Assembly (NCBI RefSeq): GCF_000420325.1
Contig: NZ_ATUS01000003.1
Coordinates: 124,001-188,000 of the forward strand
DNA: 64,000 nt
Source: Spongiibacter tropicus DSM 19543
Lineage (GTDB): Bacteria > Pseudomonadota > Gammaproteobacteria > Pseudomonadales > Spongiibacteraceae
Reading direction: 5' to 3'
Part shown: positions 36,759-45,916 of the stretch, piece after piece
Position numbering within the stretch: the first letter of the stretch is position 1
Layout of the letters: the number at the start of each line of letters is the position of its first letter
Notes under the pieces: generated by a model
Seen by the model: the letters and a program-made list of their open reading frames with translations, nothing else
The model's database searches: none
Told to the model about the DNA's origin: nothing
Position numbers and translations under genes: made by a program

Positions 36759-36909
36759 GTCGTCGCCTCTATAGTGGCCGGGGCGAAAAAACGCGCAGTC
36801 TAGCGCAATGCGCAGTAATTTGCGCGGCTGTCACAAGCCTGCAATGCAGTAACGCCACTATTAACGGGCAAGAGGATACAGACAAAAGAGAAAACATCAG
36901 GAGATGTAA

Positions 36910-36925
36910 CGTGCCAGCGGGCACG
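36910..36925 (+). promoter_or_regulatory. 5'-UTR hairpin before the 60-aa gene
   Basis: CGTGCC-AGCG-GGCACG is a perfect hairpin ending 2 nt before the AAGGAG ribosome-binding site. It could modulate translation or be a protein-binding element. Confidence 0.4.
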
Positions 36926-36937
36926 AAGGAGAAAAAG

Positions 36938-37120
36938 ATGAACAATCAACAGACTGAAATTAACGTAAAAAATCTGTGCAGCCGCAAGCTGTGGGAACTA
37001 CTGAAAAACGCCGAGTGGCAGACAGCCAGCGAGCGCTTCGCCATTGAACAGGAGCTGTCAGGGCGCCGCCACTACCTCGAAGAGCTGCAAACGCTCAGCG
37101 TGAAAGAAACCATGCATTAA
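36938..37120 (+). CDS. Small conserved-looking protein (60 aa)
   Basis: This 60-aa charged, helical protein has no membrane segment (NVKNLCSRKLWELLKNAEWQ). AAGGAGAAAAAG precedes the ATG, which argues that it is translated. The frame is open upstream but no other start has such a site. Its 3' end overlaps the GspF-like gene tail to tail by 26 bp. Function unknown. Confidence 0.65.
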   Translation: MNNQQTEINVKNLCSRKLWELLKNAEWQTASERFAIEQELSGRRHYLEELQTLSVKETMH

Positions 37121-38033
37121 GCAATACCAGATAGGGGATCAGTCCCAGCAGCGTATAGGGCAATATCGATGCCCAAAACTGCAACTGATCCTCGCAGGCA
37201 CGGTGCAGGGCCAGACTCAAACTGGCCGGCACCTGCCGAGGCTCAAGACCGCTCTCCGGCACCGACAACGCCACCCCCGCCAAAATCCCGCTCTTCAGCA
37301 GCGCTGACGAGAAACTCTCTCCCCCATCCACAGCCCTCGACAATTTGTCGTAGCGAGGTTTGATCGGTGATTCCGGCATACGCCGGGCAGACTGTTTCAA
37401 CGCCTGAGGCAGAGAGAACCCGGCTGCAAGACACTCGCCCAAATGATTGACGTAGTGATAGTGCTGATAGCGCTCCAACGCCCCCCCGATTCCCGGTACG
37501 GCGTACAACATATTTAGGGCTTTCTCCCGTCCGGCATTCCAGCGGTTAATCGCGGCCAGCACCACCGCCCCCAGTAATAGCGGCAGCATCGCCAGCACCG
37601 CAGACGTCAAGGCAGCCACCGCCGGCAGAAATCCGGTAAGAAACAGCACCAGTGGCACTAGCAGGGCAAAACCGACCACCAGGATCAGCGGTAAGCGGGC
37701 AGCCCGACGCAGTCGCTGTTGAAACTCCGTCTGCAGGCGATAGTGTTCAGCCAACCGCAGGTACACATTACCAAGCTTGCCGACCGCCAGGCCCAGCCGC
37801 ATGAAACGCAATTCCCACTCGCGAAACAGTCCACCATCGCGCAGCTCGTCAAACAACAGCTGTTGACCGTCAGCGAACTGATTCGCCAGCGCATCCAGTT
37901 GCGCCCGCTGCGCGGCCAGCTCTCCCTTGCTGAGCAAGCCAATCAGTTGTTCCCAGTTGCTGCCCTCAGCCTGGCTGGCGTCATACAAGGACTGGAAAAG
38001 CACAAAGCGCTGGGCGGAGGAGTCGGCAGCCAT
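37095..38033 (-). CDS. GspF/PilC-like inner-membrane protein, orphan
   Basis: The 312-aa product resembles GspF/PilC platform proteins. An N-terminal cytoplasmic helical domain is followed by membrane segments at about 112-134 and 140-160, a second cytoplasmic domain with YVNHLGECLAAGFSLPQALKQ, and a final membrane segment near 290-308. It is shorter than the usual ~400 aa. No ATPase, secretin or pseudopilin gene is near, so its role is open. It is not part of an obvious operon. Confidence 0.75.
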   Translation of the reverse strand: MAADSSAQRFVLFQSLYDASQAEGSNWEQLIGLLSKGELAAQRAQLDALANQFADGQQLLFDELRDGGLFREWELRFMRLGLAVGKLGNVYLRLAEHYRLQTEFQQRLRRAARLPLILVVGFALLVPLVLFLTGFLPAVAALTSAVLAMLPLLLGAVVLAAINRWNAGREKALNMLYAVPGIGGALERYQHYHYVNHLGECLAAGFSLPQALKQSARRMPESPIKPRYDKLSRAVDGGESFSSALLKSGILAGVALSVPESGLEPRQVPASLSLALHRACEDQLQFWASILPYTLLGLIPYLVLLNAWFLSR

Positions 38034-38174
38034 AGGTCTCCAAAAATCGGATATTGTCCGTGCCAGATGACAGTTTAGGTGGGGTTGGCGACGGGAAAGC
38101 CCTATACTCTAGCACAGCTTATTTGACTCACCGTACGCTCGCTGGAAACGTGTGTACGACTGCCGGAAGCCATC

Positions 38175-38654
38175 ATGATCATCCGCCTGATAATTGCCGC
38201 CGCCGTTCTCTATGGTTTGTTCCGTTTCGTAAAATACGTGCAGAGCAAACCCGAAAACGAACGCCGTTCCTATTACATCACACTGCTGATTGGCCTTGCT
38301 GCCGCCGGTTTGGTACTGCTGTCTGTGACCGGCCGCGTGCACTGGCTGGCGGGCCTTATCGGCGGCGCCATGCCCTTCGTCCGCCAGTATGTAATGAATC
38401 ATGTCTACAAAAAACTGAGCGCCTCGAATGGGAATGAGCAGCAGGAAGCGCCCCGCAAAGAAACTCCGGCGGTTGATATGAACGAATCTCAGGCCCTGGC
38501 AATACTCGGTCTGAAAGCCGGAGCAAGCGCCGACGATATTGTCCGCGCCCACCGTAGTCTGATGCAGAAACTCCACCCGGATCGCGGCGGCAACGACTAC
38601 CTGGCCAGCCAGCTCAATGCCGCCAAAGAACTGCTGCTGAAAAACCACGCCTGA
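38175..38654 (+). CDS. Membrane-anchored J-domain protein
   Basis: The 159-aa protein has two N-terminal membrane segments (about 2-16 and 33-55), a short linker, and a C-terminal J domain with the HPD motif (MQKLHPDRGGND). The layout resembles Tim14/Pam18-like J proteins. It should recruit and stimulate DnaK at the membrane; the client is unknown. It is followed about 60 bp later by an uncharacterised gene on the same strand. Confidence 0.85.
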   Translation: MIIRLIIAAAVLYGLFRFVKYVQSKPENERRSYYITLLIGLAAAGLVLLSVTGRVHWLAGLIGGAMPFVRQYVMNHVYKKLSASNGNEQQEAPRKETPAVDMNESQALAILGLKAGASADDIVRAHRSLMQKLHPDRGGNDYLASQLNAAKELLLKNHA

Positions 38655-38715
38655 GCCTCTTGCCCGTCCCCGAGAGCAGGCTAAAATGCCGACATTGCCA
38701 CAGTAGAGAGGCCCC

Positions 38716-39012
38716 ATGAGTCAGGTATTTGTTATTCAGAATCAGCACGGACACTTCTTCGGTAAGCAGAAGGACTGGGTAGATGGCCGCGACCGTCGGC
38801 TGCTCTATCGCACACCTCATCGAGATGAAGCGGTCAATCACGTATTTGAGCAGAGCAGCAAGGATATCGAGCTGCGCGCCAGCGTGCTGGAGTGCGAACT
38901 GGACGACAATGCTCAGCCGCAGGTCGAGGCAGGGCCACCCCTGCTCAAGGAGGCGGAGGACAGCGTTGCTGACACGCCAGAAAGCCACGAGGAGAATTCC
39001 CCCGGCGCTTGA
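38716..39012 (+). CDS. Hypothetical protein
   Basis: This is a 98-aa acidic soluble protein with N-terminal FVIQNQHGHFFGKQKDWVDG and YRTPHRDEAVNHVFEQSSKD. The tail after residue 70 is Glu/Pro/Ser-rich and probably disordered. The N-terminal part could be a small ligand- or protein-binding fold, but I cannot name the family. AGAGG precedes the ATG. It lies between the J-protein gene and htpX on the same strand. Confidence 0.7.
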   Translation: MSQVFVIQNQHGHFFGKQKDWVDGRDRRLLYRTPHRDEAVNHVFEQSSKDIELRASVLECELDDNAQPQVEAGPPLLKEAEDSVADTPESHEENSPGA

Positions 39013-39071
39013 AACCTGGCGACAAAAGCCCCATCTAATACAACGATTCAATTACTCGGGACACCCTGAAC

Positions 39072-39959
39072 ATGATGCGCATTCTGCTTTTCCTGGCAAC
39101 GAACTTGGCGGTTCTGGCCGTAGCCAGTGTCACCCTGAGCCTGCTGGGCGTCAGCAGTTACATGGCCAGCAACGGCGTTGATCTTGACCTGCGCGCCCTA
39201 CTGATTTTCTGTGCCGTTTTCGGCATGAGCGGTTCACTGATTTCACTGCTGCTGTCCAAGTGGATGGCCAAGCGTGCCACCCGTACACAAATCATTACGC
39301 AGCCCCGCAATCAGCACGAGCGCTGGCTGATGGAAACCGTCGCGGAGCTTTCCCAGAAGGCTGGCATCAAAATGCCGGAAGTCGGCATCTTCCCGTCGCC
39401 AGCCGCCAACGCCTTCGCCACCGGCTGGAACAAAAATGCCGCGCTGGTCGCCGTGTCTGAGGGCTTGCTGCAACAAATGCGTCCCAATGAAGTAAAAGCG
39501 GTGCTCGGTCACGAAATCGGTCACGTTGCCAACGGCGATATGATTACCCTCAGCCTCGTTCAAGGGGTGGTCAACACCTTCGTGATGTTCTTCGCCCGAA
39601 TCATCGGCCACACCGTTGATCGCGTCGTATTCAAAACCGAGCGCGGACACGGCATCGGCTTCTATATCACCACGTTTATCGCTGAAATGGTGCTGGGCCT
39701 GCTGGCGTCAATGATCGTTATGTGGTTCTCCCGCTTCCGGGAATTCCGCGCGGATGCGGCCGGTGCCAGCCTGACCAGCAAGGGCGATATGATTGCCGCC
39801 CTGCAGCGTCTGCAAGCCCAGCAGGGACTTCCCAATGACATGCCAGACGAATTGACCGCCTTCGGTATTCGCACCGGACAGAAGCGCGACTTCGCCGCGC
39901 TGTTCAGCTCGCACCCGCCGCTGGAGAAACGCATCCAGGCGCTGCGCGAAGGCCAATGA
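39072..39959 (+). CDS. htpX: Membrane metalloprotease HtpX
   Basis: HtpX (295 aa) is an inner-membrane zinc protease that degrades misfolded membrane proteins. It has an N-terminal pair of membrane segments (about 5-28 and 41-61), the zinc motif HEIGH at 147-151, further membrane segments near 160-215, and the third ligand in [11 protein letters not shown]. The C-terminal [13 protein letters not shown] is typical. Either of two adjacent Met codons may start it. Its stop overlaps the next gene by 4 bp. Confidence 0.95.
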   Translation: MMRILLFLATNLAVLAVASVTLSLLGVSSYMASNGVDLDLRALLIFCAVFGMSGSLISLLLSKWMAKRATRTQIITQPRNQHERWLMETVAELSQKAGIKMPEVGIFPSPAANAFATGWNKNAALVAVSEGLLQQMRPNEVKAVLGHEIGHVANGDMITLSLVQGVVNTFVMFFARIIGHTVDRVVFKTERGHGIGFYITTFIAEMVLGLLASMIVMWFSRFREFRADAAGASLTSKGDMIAALQRLQAQQGLPNDMPDELTAFGIRTGQKRDFAALFSSHPPLEKRIQALREGQ

Positions 39960-40615
39960 GCCGACAGGCTGCCGCGACCGATCTGCTGCGCACCCTCCAC
40001 GATATGGGGGCGGCGCAGCTCAGCCCTGGTGCCTCCGGCAACATCTCTGTGCGTGTCGAGGGCGGCATGCTGATCAGTGCCAGCGGCGCGGTGGCCGCCA
40101 CTGCCAGCAACGACGACCTTGCCTTTGTCCCCACCCACTGCCGCTCTCTCGAACACTGGCCTGACGATCAACCCCGCCCATCCAGTGAGTGGCGTATGCA
40201 CCAGGCCCTGTACAGCAGCCACCCAGAGGCCATGGCCGTGGTTCACTGCCACTCCCTTCACGCCACCGCGCTTGCCTGTCAGCGACGCCGTATCCCGCCC
40301 TTTCACTATATGGTTTCTATTGCCGGCGGCGACGATATTCCCTGCGCCGACTACGCCTTATTCGGCAGCGAGGAACTCAGTCAGATTGTCTGCAAGACCC
40401 TGCAACAACGACGCGCCTGCCTCATGGCCAACCACGGCCAGATCTGCATCGGCGACTCCCCGGCAACCGCCCTCGCCCTCGCCAGAGAAGTGGAGTCACT
40501 GGCGGCCTGTTACCTCGCCAGCCTCCAGAGTGGCGAACCGGTTTTGCTCACCCCGCAAGAAATGGACGACGTCTATCAGGCCTTCTCCCATTACGGCCAG
40601 CGCCTCAAAGACTAA
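39956..40615 (+). CDS. Class II aldolase/adducin family protein
   Basis: The 219-aa protein has the class II aldolase fold. Typical features are [20 protein letters not shown], the zinc ligands in [12 protein letters not shown], and the third His in [11 protein letters not shown]. Members include fuculose-phosphate aldolase and MtnB dehydratase. [20 protein letters not shown] suggests a sugar-phosphate aldolase rather than MtnB, but substrate is open. ATGA overlap with htpX suggests translational coupling, an unusual pairing. Confidence 0.85.
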   Translation: MSRQAAATDLLRTLHDMGAAQLSPGASGNISVRVEGGMLISASGAVAATASNDDLAFVPTHCRSLEHWPDDQPRPSSEWRMHQALYSSHPEAMAVVHCHSLHATALACQRRRIPPFHYMVSIAGGDDIPCADYALFGSEELSQIVCKTLQQRRACLMANHGQICIGDSPATALALAREVESLAACYLASLQSGEPVLLTPQEMDDVYQAFSHYGQRLKD

Positions 40616-40751
40616 AGACCGGCTCGACCCTGAAAAACGTAACTATTAGCCACGCATTATGTCGACTGCCGCTATTGTCCGTCACGAAAACAATGGTAAT
40701 CTCTGGTGCAACGCACTAATTGCGTGCAACAGCCGCACTGTAATAATGCGT

Positions 40752-40768
40752 TAACGGCGAAGCCGTTA
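40752..40768 (+). promoter_or_regulatory. Hairpin in the porin leader
   Basis: TAACGGC-GAA-GCCGTTA is a perfect 7-bp stem about 65 bp before the porin start. A second small stem, TGCCC-N5-GGGCA, lies at 40795-40809. The 218-bp gap also holds partly repeated GCAACGCAC/GCGTGCAAC at about 40708-40730. Confidence 0.4.
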
Positions 40769-40833
40769 TAACAACAAGGATCTTTTAAACAGTTTGCCCA
40801 GAGCGGGCACTATGGAAATTTCGGGGAAAAGCT

Positions 40834-41613
40834 ATGAAGAAAACGATTCTCGCCATCGCCGTTGCTGCTGCCAGCGCCGCCGCGACAGCCGACTACCAAG
40901 GTGAAGTGGGTGTTGTATACGGCCAAGGTGAAGTTGCAGGCGCCATTGACTATGACACTGTCGGCTTCGCTGGCCGTTACAACTTTGAAATGGTCGACAC
41001 CAGCAAAGGCCCTCACGCAGAAGCTGCCTTCCTGGACAAGAGCTCTTCTGTCGGCTTCAGCTACAGCACCCTTGAGCCCGATGTCAGCGGTGCAGACGAT
41101 ATCGATAGCATGGGTGTCGACGTGCGCGTTGTTACTGACACCAACCTGATCATCGAAGCGGCCTACAGCCAACTGGACGATGGCAGCGACGATGCTGATA
41201 CCTTCGCTATCGGCGTGGGTACCTACCTGAACGACACCACAGATATCGTGGCTACCTACTCAACCGTAGATGATGACGGTGACGACTTGGACGCCCTGAA
41301 TCTGGATCTGCACAGCGTTATGAAGCTGCAAGGTACCGCCAGCCTGGCCTACGATCTGGGTATCGCTTACCTCGACGCCGATGAAGATGACGGCTACAGC
41401 CTGAACGCCGGTGCGACTTACTACATCGACAACAACCTGGGCATCAGCCTGGCTGCTGATATGATGGATGTTGGTGATGTCGACAGCAATACTGTGTCGA
41501 TTGGCGTTAGCTACTTCCCCATGCCTGAAGTCGAACTGGCCGCAAACTACTTCGACCAAGGCGGTGACATCGAAGCTGACGGCATCCTGCTGGGTGCCGC
41601 TGTACGCTTCTAA
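40834..41613 (+). CDS. Small acidic outer-membrane porin-like protein
   Basis: The 259-aa product has a signal peptide (ILAIAVAAASAAATA) and then repeated amphipathic beta strands ending in a terminal Phe (LLGAAVRF), as expected of an outer-membrane barrel. It is strikingly acidic with many DDGDD turns, as in marine porins. Length suggests a 10-12-stranded barrel. GGGGAAAAG precedes the ATG. It is monocistronic, followed by a strong terminator. Confidence 0.75.
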   Translation: MKKTILAIAVAAASAAATADYQGEVGVVYGQGEVAGAIDYDTVGFAGRYNFEMVDTSKGPHAEAAFLDKSSSVGFSYSTLEPDVSGADDIDSMGVDVRVVTDTNLIIEAAYSQLDDGSDDADTFAIGVGTYLNDTTDIVATYSTVDDDGDDLDALNLDLHSVMKLQGTASLAYDLGIAYLDADEDDGYSLNAGATYYIDNNLGISLAADMMDVGDVDSNTVSIGVSYFPMPEVELAANYFDQGGDIEADGILLGAAVRF

Positions 41614-41642
41614 GCACTTGCCAAGAAATATGGCGTAAAACG

Positions 41643-41671
41643 CAAAAGGGCCGCTATAGCGGCCCTTTTTT
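41643..41671. terminator. Bidirectional terminator
   Basis: AAAAGGGCCGC-TATA-GCGGCCCTTTTTT lies between the convergent porin and OYE genes, with T tracts on both strands. Confidence 0.92.
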
Positions 41672-41686
41672 ATTGTCTGCCACCCG

Positions 41687-42742
41687 TCAATCCACAGCGG
41701 GATAGTCGGTGTACCCCTCTGGGCCGGGCGTATACAAGGTGCTGAGATTGATCTCTGTCAGCGGCAGCCCCTGTTTGAAGCGCTTTGGCAAATCCGGGTT
41801 AGCAATAAACGCTCGCCCAAAAGATACGGCCGCGATCGCAGCGCCATCAATCGCCTGCTCGGCCTCGTCGAGTGAATAACTGTCATTCACCATCAGCGGC
41901 CCATCAAAATGCGCTTTGGCCAGCGCAATATTGTCCTGCAAGGCCGGCATGCGAATAACATGGAGATACGCCAGCCCCATAGGGCTGACAGCCTCCAGTA
42001 AGGCCCCAAACGTTTCTGCCGGATCGTCATCATGCAGATCGTTGAAGGGATTACCCGGACAGATACGCATTCCGACCCGATCCGCGCCATCGACAGCCGC
42101 CATTGCCGCCAGCAGTTCCAGTACAAAACGCAGGCGATTCTCAAGACTCCCGCCGTAACGGTCGTCACGCTGGTTGGTGCCTGTCGACAGAAACTGGGCA
42201 GGCAGATAGCCGCTGGTGCAGTGCAGCTCAACACCATCGAAACCCGCGGCATAAGCGCGGCGTGTCGCGTCGGCATAGTCGGCGATGGTTTGCTGAATAT
42301 CGGCCTCGGTCATGGCTTCAGGCTCTGCAAACCCCTGCATGCCGCCTTCCGTGTATATCTTGCCCTTGGCCGCAATAGCCGACGGCGCAACAGTTCTCGC
42401 TCCCTCCGCCTTGTTGTCGGGGTGAGCAACGCGCCCACAGTGCATCAACTGTAAGACGATCTTGCCGCCACGCTGATGAACGGAATCACAGATATCGGCC
42501 CAGGCCGCCTGCTGCGCATCGGTGTACAGGCCCGGCGTTCGGCAATAACCTTTGCCTTCCGCATTCGGATGCGTGCCTTCGGTAATAATCAGCCCAGCCG
42601 ACGCCCGCTGAGTGTAGTACTCGCGCATCAGGGCATTGGGCATATCATTGCCCGACTCCGCCCGCGAGCGCGTCATCGGCGCCATAACAATACGATTGTC
42701 CAACACCAGGCGCCCCAGTGTGACCGGTTCAAATAACGTCAT
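41687..42742 (-). CDS. Old yellow enzyme family alkene reductase (NemA-like)
   Basis: This is an FMN-dependent TIM-barrel reductase of activated C=C bonds, about 351 aa from the ATG at 42742. It starts MTLFEPVTLGRLVLDNRIVM with APMTRSRA. The catalytic region is FDGVELHCTSGYLPAQFLS. That segment has His-x-Thr-Ser where classical OYE has the His-x-x-Asn pair and 'HGANGYL', so substrate polarity may differ. The start overlaps the SnoaL-like stop (TGATG). It is the last gene of the eight-gene operon. Confidence 0.88.
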   Translation of the reverse strand: MTLFEPVTLGRLVLDNRIVMAPMTRSRAESGNDMPNALMREYYTQRASAGLIITEGTHPNAEGKGYCRTPGLYTDAQQAAWADICDSVHQRGGKIVLQLMHCGRVAHPDNKAEGARTVAPSAIAAKGKIYTEGGMQGFAEPEAMTEADIQQTIADYADATRRAYAAGFDGVELHCTSGYLPAQFLSTGTNQRDDRYGGSLENRLRFVLELLAAMAAVDGADRVGMRICPGNPFNDLHDDDPAETFGALLEAVSPMGLAYLHVIRMPALQDNIALAKAHFDGPLMVNDSYSLDEAEQAIDGAAIAAVSFGRAFIANPDLPKRFKQGLPLTEINLSTLYTPGPEGYTDYPAVD

Positions 42743-43362
42743 CAGCGCACCCGAATTCGTGGCGCGGGGGTACCCCGGCGCATACATTTTAAAAACTCAT
42801 CTACCGGCGCAGGCGCTGCTACTTCCGGCAAGCCCTCGGGGCGCTGTTGCCAGAACTCCTGCCAGCTTGGAAAGAGGTCGTGGAAGGCACCGTGATACGG
42901 TTCCCGTCCGGGCCACCGCATCTTCATGTCGCCGATTGGGGGCTTGTTCAGATCGGTGGCATACCAATAACACGGCAGGCGACGGCGGAAATACCAGCGG
43001 CCATCAATGCGCTCGTAATCGTCCCAGTACAGCATCTGCATGATCACCCATTCACCGCCGCACTCGTGTTCATTTTTGGAATACACCACGCCCACCGCGT
43101 GATCGACATCCTCAAACTCAATAATGTGATTACCAAGATGGTGAGACGTACCGGTAAATTGCAGACGCAGCGTATCGTCAAGCCAGGCTTTCAGGTGGGC
43201 ACGCCCACTCTGTTCGCGACTGACTTTGATATCCGCAGCAAAGAGGTTCACATGAGCATCGAGATCACGCATGTCCAGCGACAGCGCATACTTGGCGACG
43301 AGCTGACGAATCTCATCCAGTGACTCGAGGCGGTCAATTCGGGCTTCCAGTATCTCGCTCAC
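42742..43362 (-). CDS. SnoaL/NTF2-like family protein
   Basis: The 206-aa protein has an NTF2-like fold: IRQLVAKYALSLDMRDLDAH, LRLQFTGTSHHLGNHIIEF and YERIDGRWYFRRRLPCYW. The C-terminal ~50 residues extend beyond the usual domain. Relatives include steroid isomerases, scytalone dehydratase and ring-hydroxylase beta subunits. In this operon an isomerase or dehydratase acting on a ring intermediate is plausible. Both ends overlap neighbours by 1-4 bp, showing tight coupling. Confidence 0.82.
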   Translation of the reverse strand: MSEILEARIDRLESLDEIRQLVAKYALSLDMRDLDAHVNLFAADIKVSREQSGRAHLKAWLDDTLRLQFTGTSHHLGNHIIEFEDVDHAVGVVYSKNEHECGGEWVIMQMLYWDDYERIDGRWYFRRRLPCYWYATDLNKPPIGDMKMRWPGREPYHGAFHDLFPSWQEFWQQRPEGLPEVAAPAPVDEFLKCMRRGTPAPRIRVR

Positions 43363-44144
43363 GCCTTGTCCTCCCAGCGTGCACTGCCGGTGTTCAACTC
43401 GGCCATGCGTCCGCCATCCACATTCAGCTCTGTGCCGGTAATGTAGGAAGCCTCATCGCTCGCCAAAAACAGAATCGCATTGGCGCACTCGCGCGGGTCG
43501 CCGATTCGACCCAGCGGAATGGTCTTACCGGTGGCATCCTGTGCCTCTTTATCCGGATTGACGCTTTCCAGCGCGGGCGTCAGAAAGGCCCCCGGCAATA
43601 CCGTATTCACCCGAATATTCGGCGCCCATTCAATTGCCGCACTTTTGCTCAATGCGATCACAGCTGCCTTGGAGGCACTGTAAGCGGCCGTGGCCACGGC
43701 CCCGGCCAGTGCACAGACGGAGGAGACATTCACCACCGCGCCGCGATTTTTCTTCAATTCTGGATAGGCCTCTCGCATCAGAAACATCGCACCATCGAGA
43801 GACACCGAGAAATTTTGACGCCAAGCTTTCGTGCTGTGACTCGACAGCATACCCGGCACCATAAGCACAGCGTTGTTCACGACAATATCGAGACGGCCGT
43901 ATGCAGCCAGCGTCTCGGCCACCAGCGCTTTAACGGCCTCTTCATCGCTGACGTCGACAGACAGGGGCAGACATTCCCCCCCCTGCGCCCGTATCGCCTG
44001 CGCAACACCCTCCAGCGGCTCCATGCGGCGGCTGCAAATCACCACCTTCGCCCCTTCTTCGGCAAAGCGCATGGCTGTTGCCGCGCCAATCCCCTGTCCG
44101 CCACCCGTCACAATGGCCACTTTCCCATCCAAGCGTTTGTTCAT
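43359..44144 (-). CDS. SDR family oxidoreductase
   Basis: This is a classical SDR (261 aa) with TGGGQGIG at 13-20, NNAVL in place of NNAG, and YSASK. The tail GTELNVDGGRM is typical. CAGGAG precedes the ATG. It should oxidise or reduce a secondary alcohol or ketone. It lies 13 bp after the amidohydrolase gene and overlaps the SnoaL-like gene by 4 bp. Confidence 0.9.
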   Translation of the reverse strand: MNKRLDGKVAIVTGGGQGIGAATAMRFAEEGAKVVICSRRMEPLEGVAQAIRAQGGECLPLSVDVSDEEAVKALVAETLAAYGRLDIVVNNAVLMVPGMLSSHSTKAWRQNFSVSLDGAMFLMREAYPELKKNRGAVVNVSSVCALAGAVATAAYSASKAAVIALSKSAAIEWAPNIRVNTVLPGAFLTPALESVNPDKEAQDATGKTIPLGRIGDPRECANAILFLASDEASYITGTELNVDGGRMAELNTGSARWEDKA

Positions 44145-44157
44145 TGTCTCTCCTGAT

Positions 44158-45891
44158 TTATTCCGTCAGTTCGCAGTCGTCACGCCCGCGCTGGTACACG
44201 CAGCGACCGCCTATCCAGGTTCGCTCCACCTTGAATGCCAGCAGTGCCTCGGCCCCCTCGGTGGGGTCGCGATCCAGTTGCACAAGGTCGGCTTGCTTAC
44301 CCACTTCCAGCGAGCCCAGTCGCTGCTCCTCAAAACTTTGCCAGGCCGCATCAATGGTGACCGACCTCAGCGCCTGCCAAATATCCACCCGTTGCTCTTC
44401 ACCCAAAACGGCGCCACTGCGCGTCTGACGGGTGGTCGCCGACCACAGCAATCGCCCGATATCCATCGGCACCACCGGCGAGTCCAGATGCACAGTAAAA
44501 CGCAGGTCTTCATCCAGCGCGTCCTGCAAAGGGCTTATACGCGAGGCGCGCGCCGGTCCGAGGAATCGGTCGCGATGACGATCCCCCCAGAAAAAGGTAT
44601 GAGCCACAAAGAAGCTGGGCGTCATCCCCAGAGCCTTCATACGCTGCAACTGGGCTGGCGTTGCCGTTTGTGCGTGGACGACAATCGCCCTTGGGTCATC
44701 GCGGGGACAGCGCTGCTGCGCCTCGGCAAAGGCGTTCAGAATGCTTTCTATCGCCTCGTCACCGTTCCCGTGAATGGCAAGCTGATAAGCCTCGCAGTGG
44801 TATTTCACCAGTTGCTCAGTCAGCGACTGATCAGAAAGCCGCGGAAAGCCGCGAAAGCTCGGGTCGGGATGCCGGTAATACGGCTGATGCAGATGCGCGG
44901 TGTATCCCTGAATAGAACCATCGGCAATCAGTTTCACCGCCTTCATATCAAAGCGCGCCGTGTGCAGGGATTCGGCATTGAGCAGACCGCTGTCCAAATC
45001 TTCTGCCGACTTGTCCGCCAACGGCCAGACAATCAATCGCTGAGGAATGCGTCCCAAATCAGACAGCAGTTTGAGTCCGCGCAAAAAACGCGTATCCACG
45101 CCACCGCTCTGCGCCGTCGTCACCCCGGCCGCCAGATACTGCTGCGCAGCGAGATCACTCATTGCAATAAAATCGAAGAAGGAAAAGTCCATCGCCAGCG
45201 GCGCAACCAGATCCGTGGCATGCTCAAGCAGCAGCCCGGTCGCCATGCCGTCAGCATCACGTACGATCTCGCCGCCCTCCGGGTCTGGCGTATCGAGCGT
45301 AATCCCCGCCGCGTTCAAGCCAGCCGTATTGCTCATACCCAGATGACCAGAGCTGTGCATCAAATAAATCGGCCGCGTTGCCGAGACCGCATCGAGTTCT
45401 TCGCGTGTGGGGTGCCGCTGTTCAGCCAGCAGAGAGTCATCGTAGCCAAAGCCGAACAGCCACGCCCCCTCGTCAAGCGCTGATTCCGCCTGACGTAACT
45501 GCGCCTGCAAATCGGCGATACGTCGTACTGAGCCAATCGGCGGGCTGCTCAGATCCACACCTCTTGCGGCGAGGCCGGTGCCGGGAAAATGACCGTGAGC
45601 GTCAATAAACCCAGGCAAGAGTGTCTTCCCCTCAAGGTCGATCACTACCGCATTCTCGTCCGCCAGTGCTCGCAGGCGATCCCCATCACCCACAGCGGCA
45701 ATCTGCTCACCCTCCAACAACAGCGCATTCACCACGCGGTTGTCGCTATCCATCGTCAGAATTCGACCGTTGACGAACAACTGCTGCGTCGGCAGGGCTG
45801 GCCGAAACTCATACAGCGAGAACCACAGCCCTCCTGCTAGCAAAAGTGCCAGGACCACCAGCACAGCAACACTTTTGAAAATCAGGCGCAT
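44158..45891 (-). CDS. Membrane-anchored amidohydrolase (YtcJ-like)
   Basis: The 577-aa product starts with an uncleaved signal anchor (VAVLVVLALLLAGGLWFSLY), so the catalytic part is probably periplasmic. The amidohydrolase-3 fold shows FIDAHGHFPG with the metal-binding HxH, and DMKAVKLIADGSIQGYTAHL, typical of YtcJ-type enzymes. Substrate is unknown; family members hydrolyse amide, ester or cyclic bonds. It is in the middle of the eight-gene operon, 25 bp after the OYE/FAD gene. Confidence 0.85.
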   Translation of the reverse strand: MRLIFKSVAVLVVLALLLAGGLWFSLYEFRPALPTQQLFVNGRILTMDSDNRVVNALLLEGEQIAAVGDGDRLRALADENAVVIDLEGKTLLPGFIDAHGHFPGTGLAARGVDLSSPPIGSVRRIADLQAQLRQAESALDEGAWLFGFGYDDSLLAEQRHPTREELDAVSATRPIYLMHSSGHLGMSNTAGLNAAGITLDTPDPEGGEIVRDADGMATGLLLEHATDLVAPLAMDFSFFDFIAMSDLAAQQYLAAGVTTAQSGGVDTRFLRGLKLLSDLGRIPQRLIVWPLADKSAEDLDSGLLNAESLHTARFDMKAVKLIADGSIQGYTAHLHQPYYRHPDPSFRGFPRLSDQSLTEQLVKYHCEAYQLAIHGNGDEAIESILNAFAEAQQRCPRDDPRAIVVHAQTATPAQLQRMKALGMTPSFFVAHTFFWGDRHRDRFLGPARASRISPLQDALDEDLRFTVHLDSPVVPMDIGRLLWSATTRQTRSGAVLGEEQRVDIWQALRSVTIDAAWQSFEEQRLGSLEVGKQADLVQLDRDPTEGAEALLAFKVERTWIGGRCVYQRGRDDCELTE

Positions 45892-45916
45892 TCCGCCCTC
45901 CCGTCGTTATTGTTAT

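Noticed and set aside
39956-40615. MtnB (methionine salvage dehydratase) call for the class II aldolase
   Set aside because: No other methionine-salvage gene is nearby and the sequence looks closer to sugar-phosphate aldolases; left at family level.
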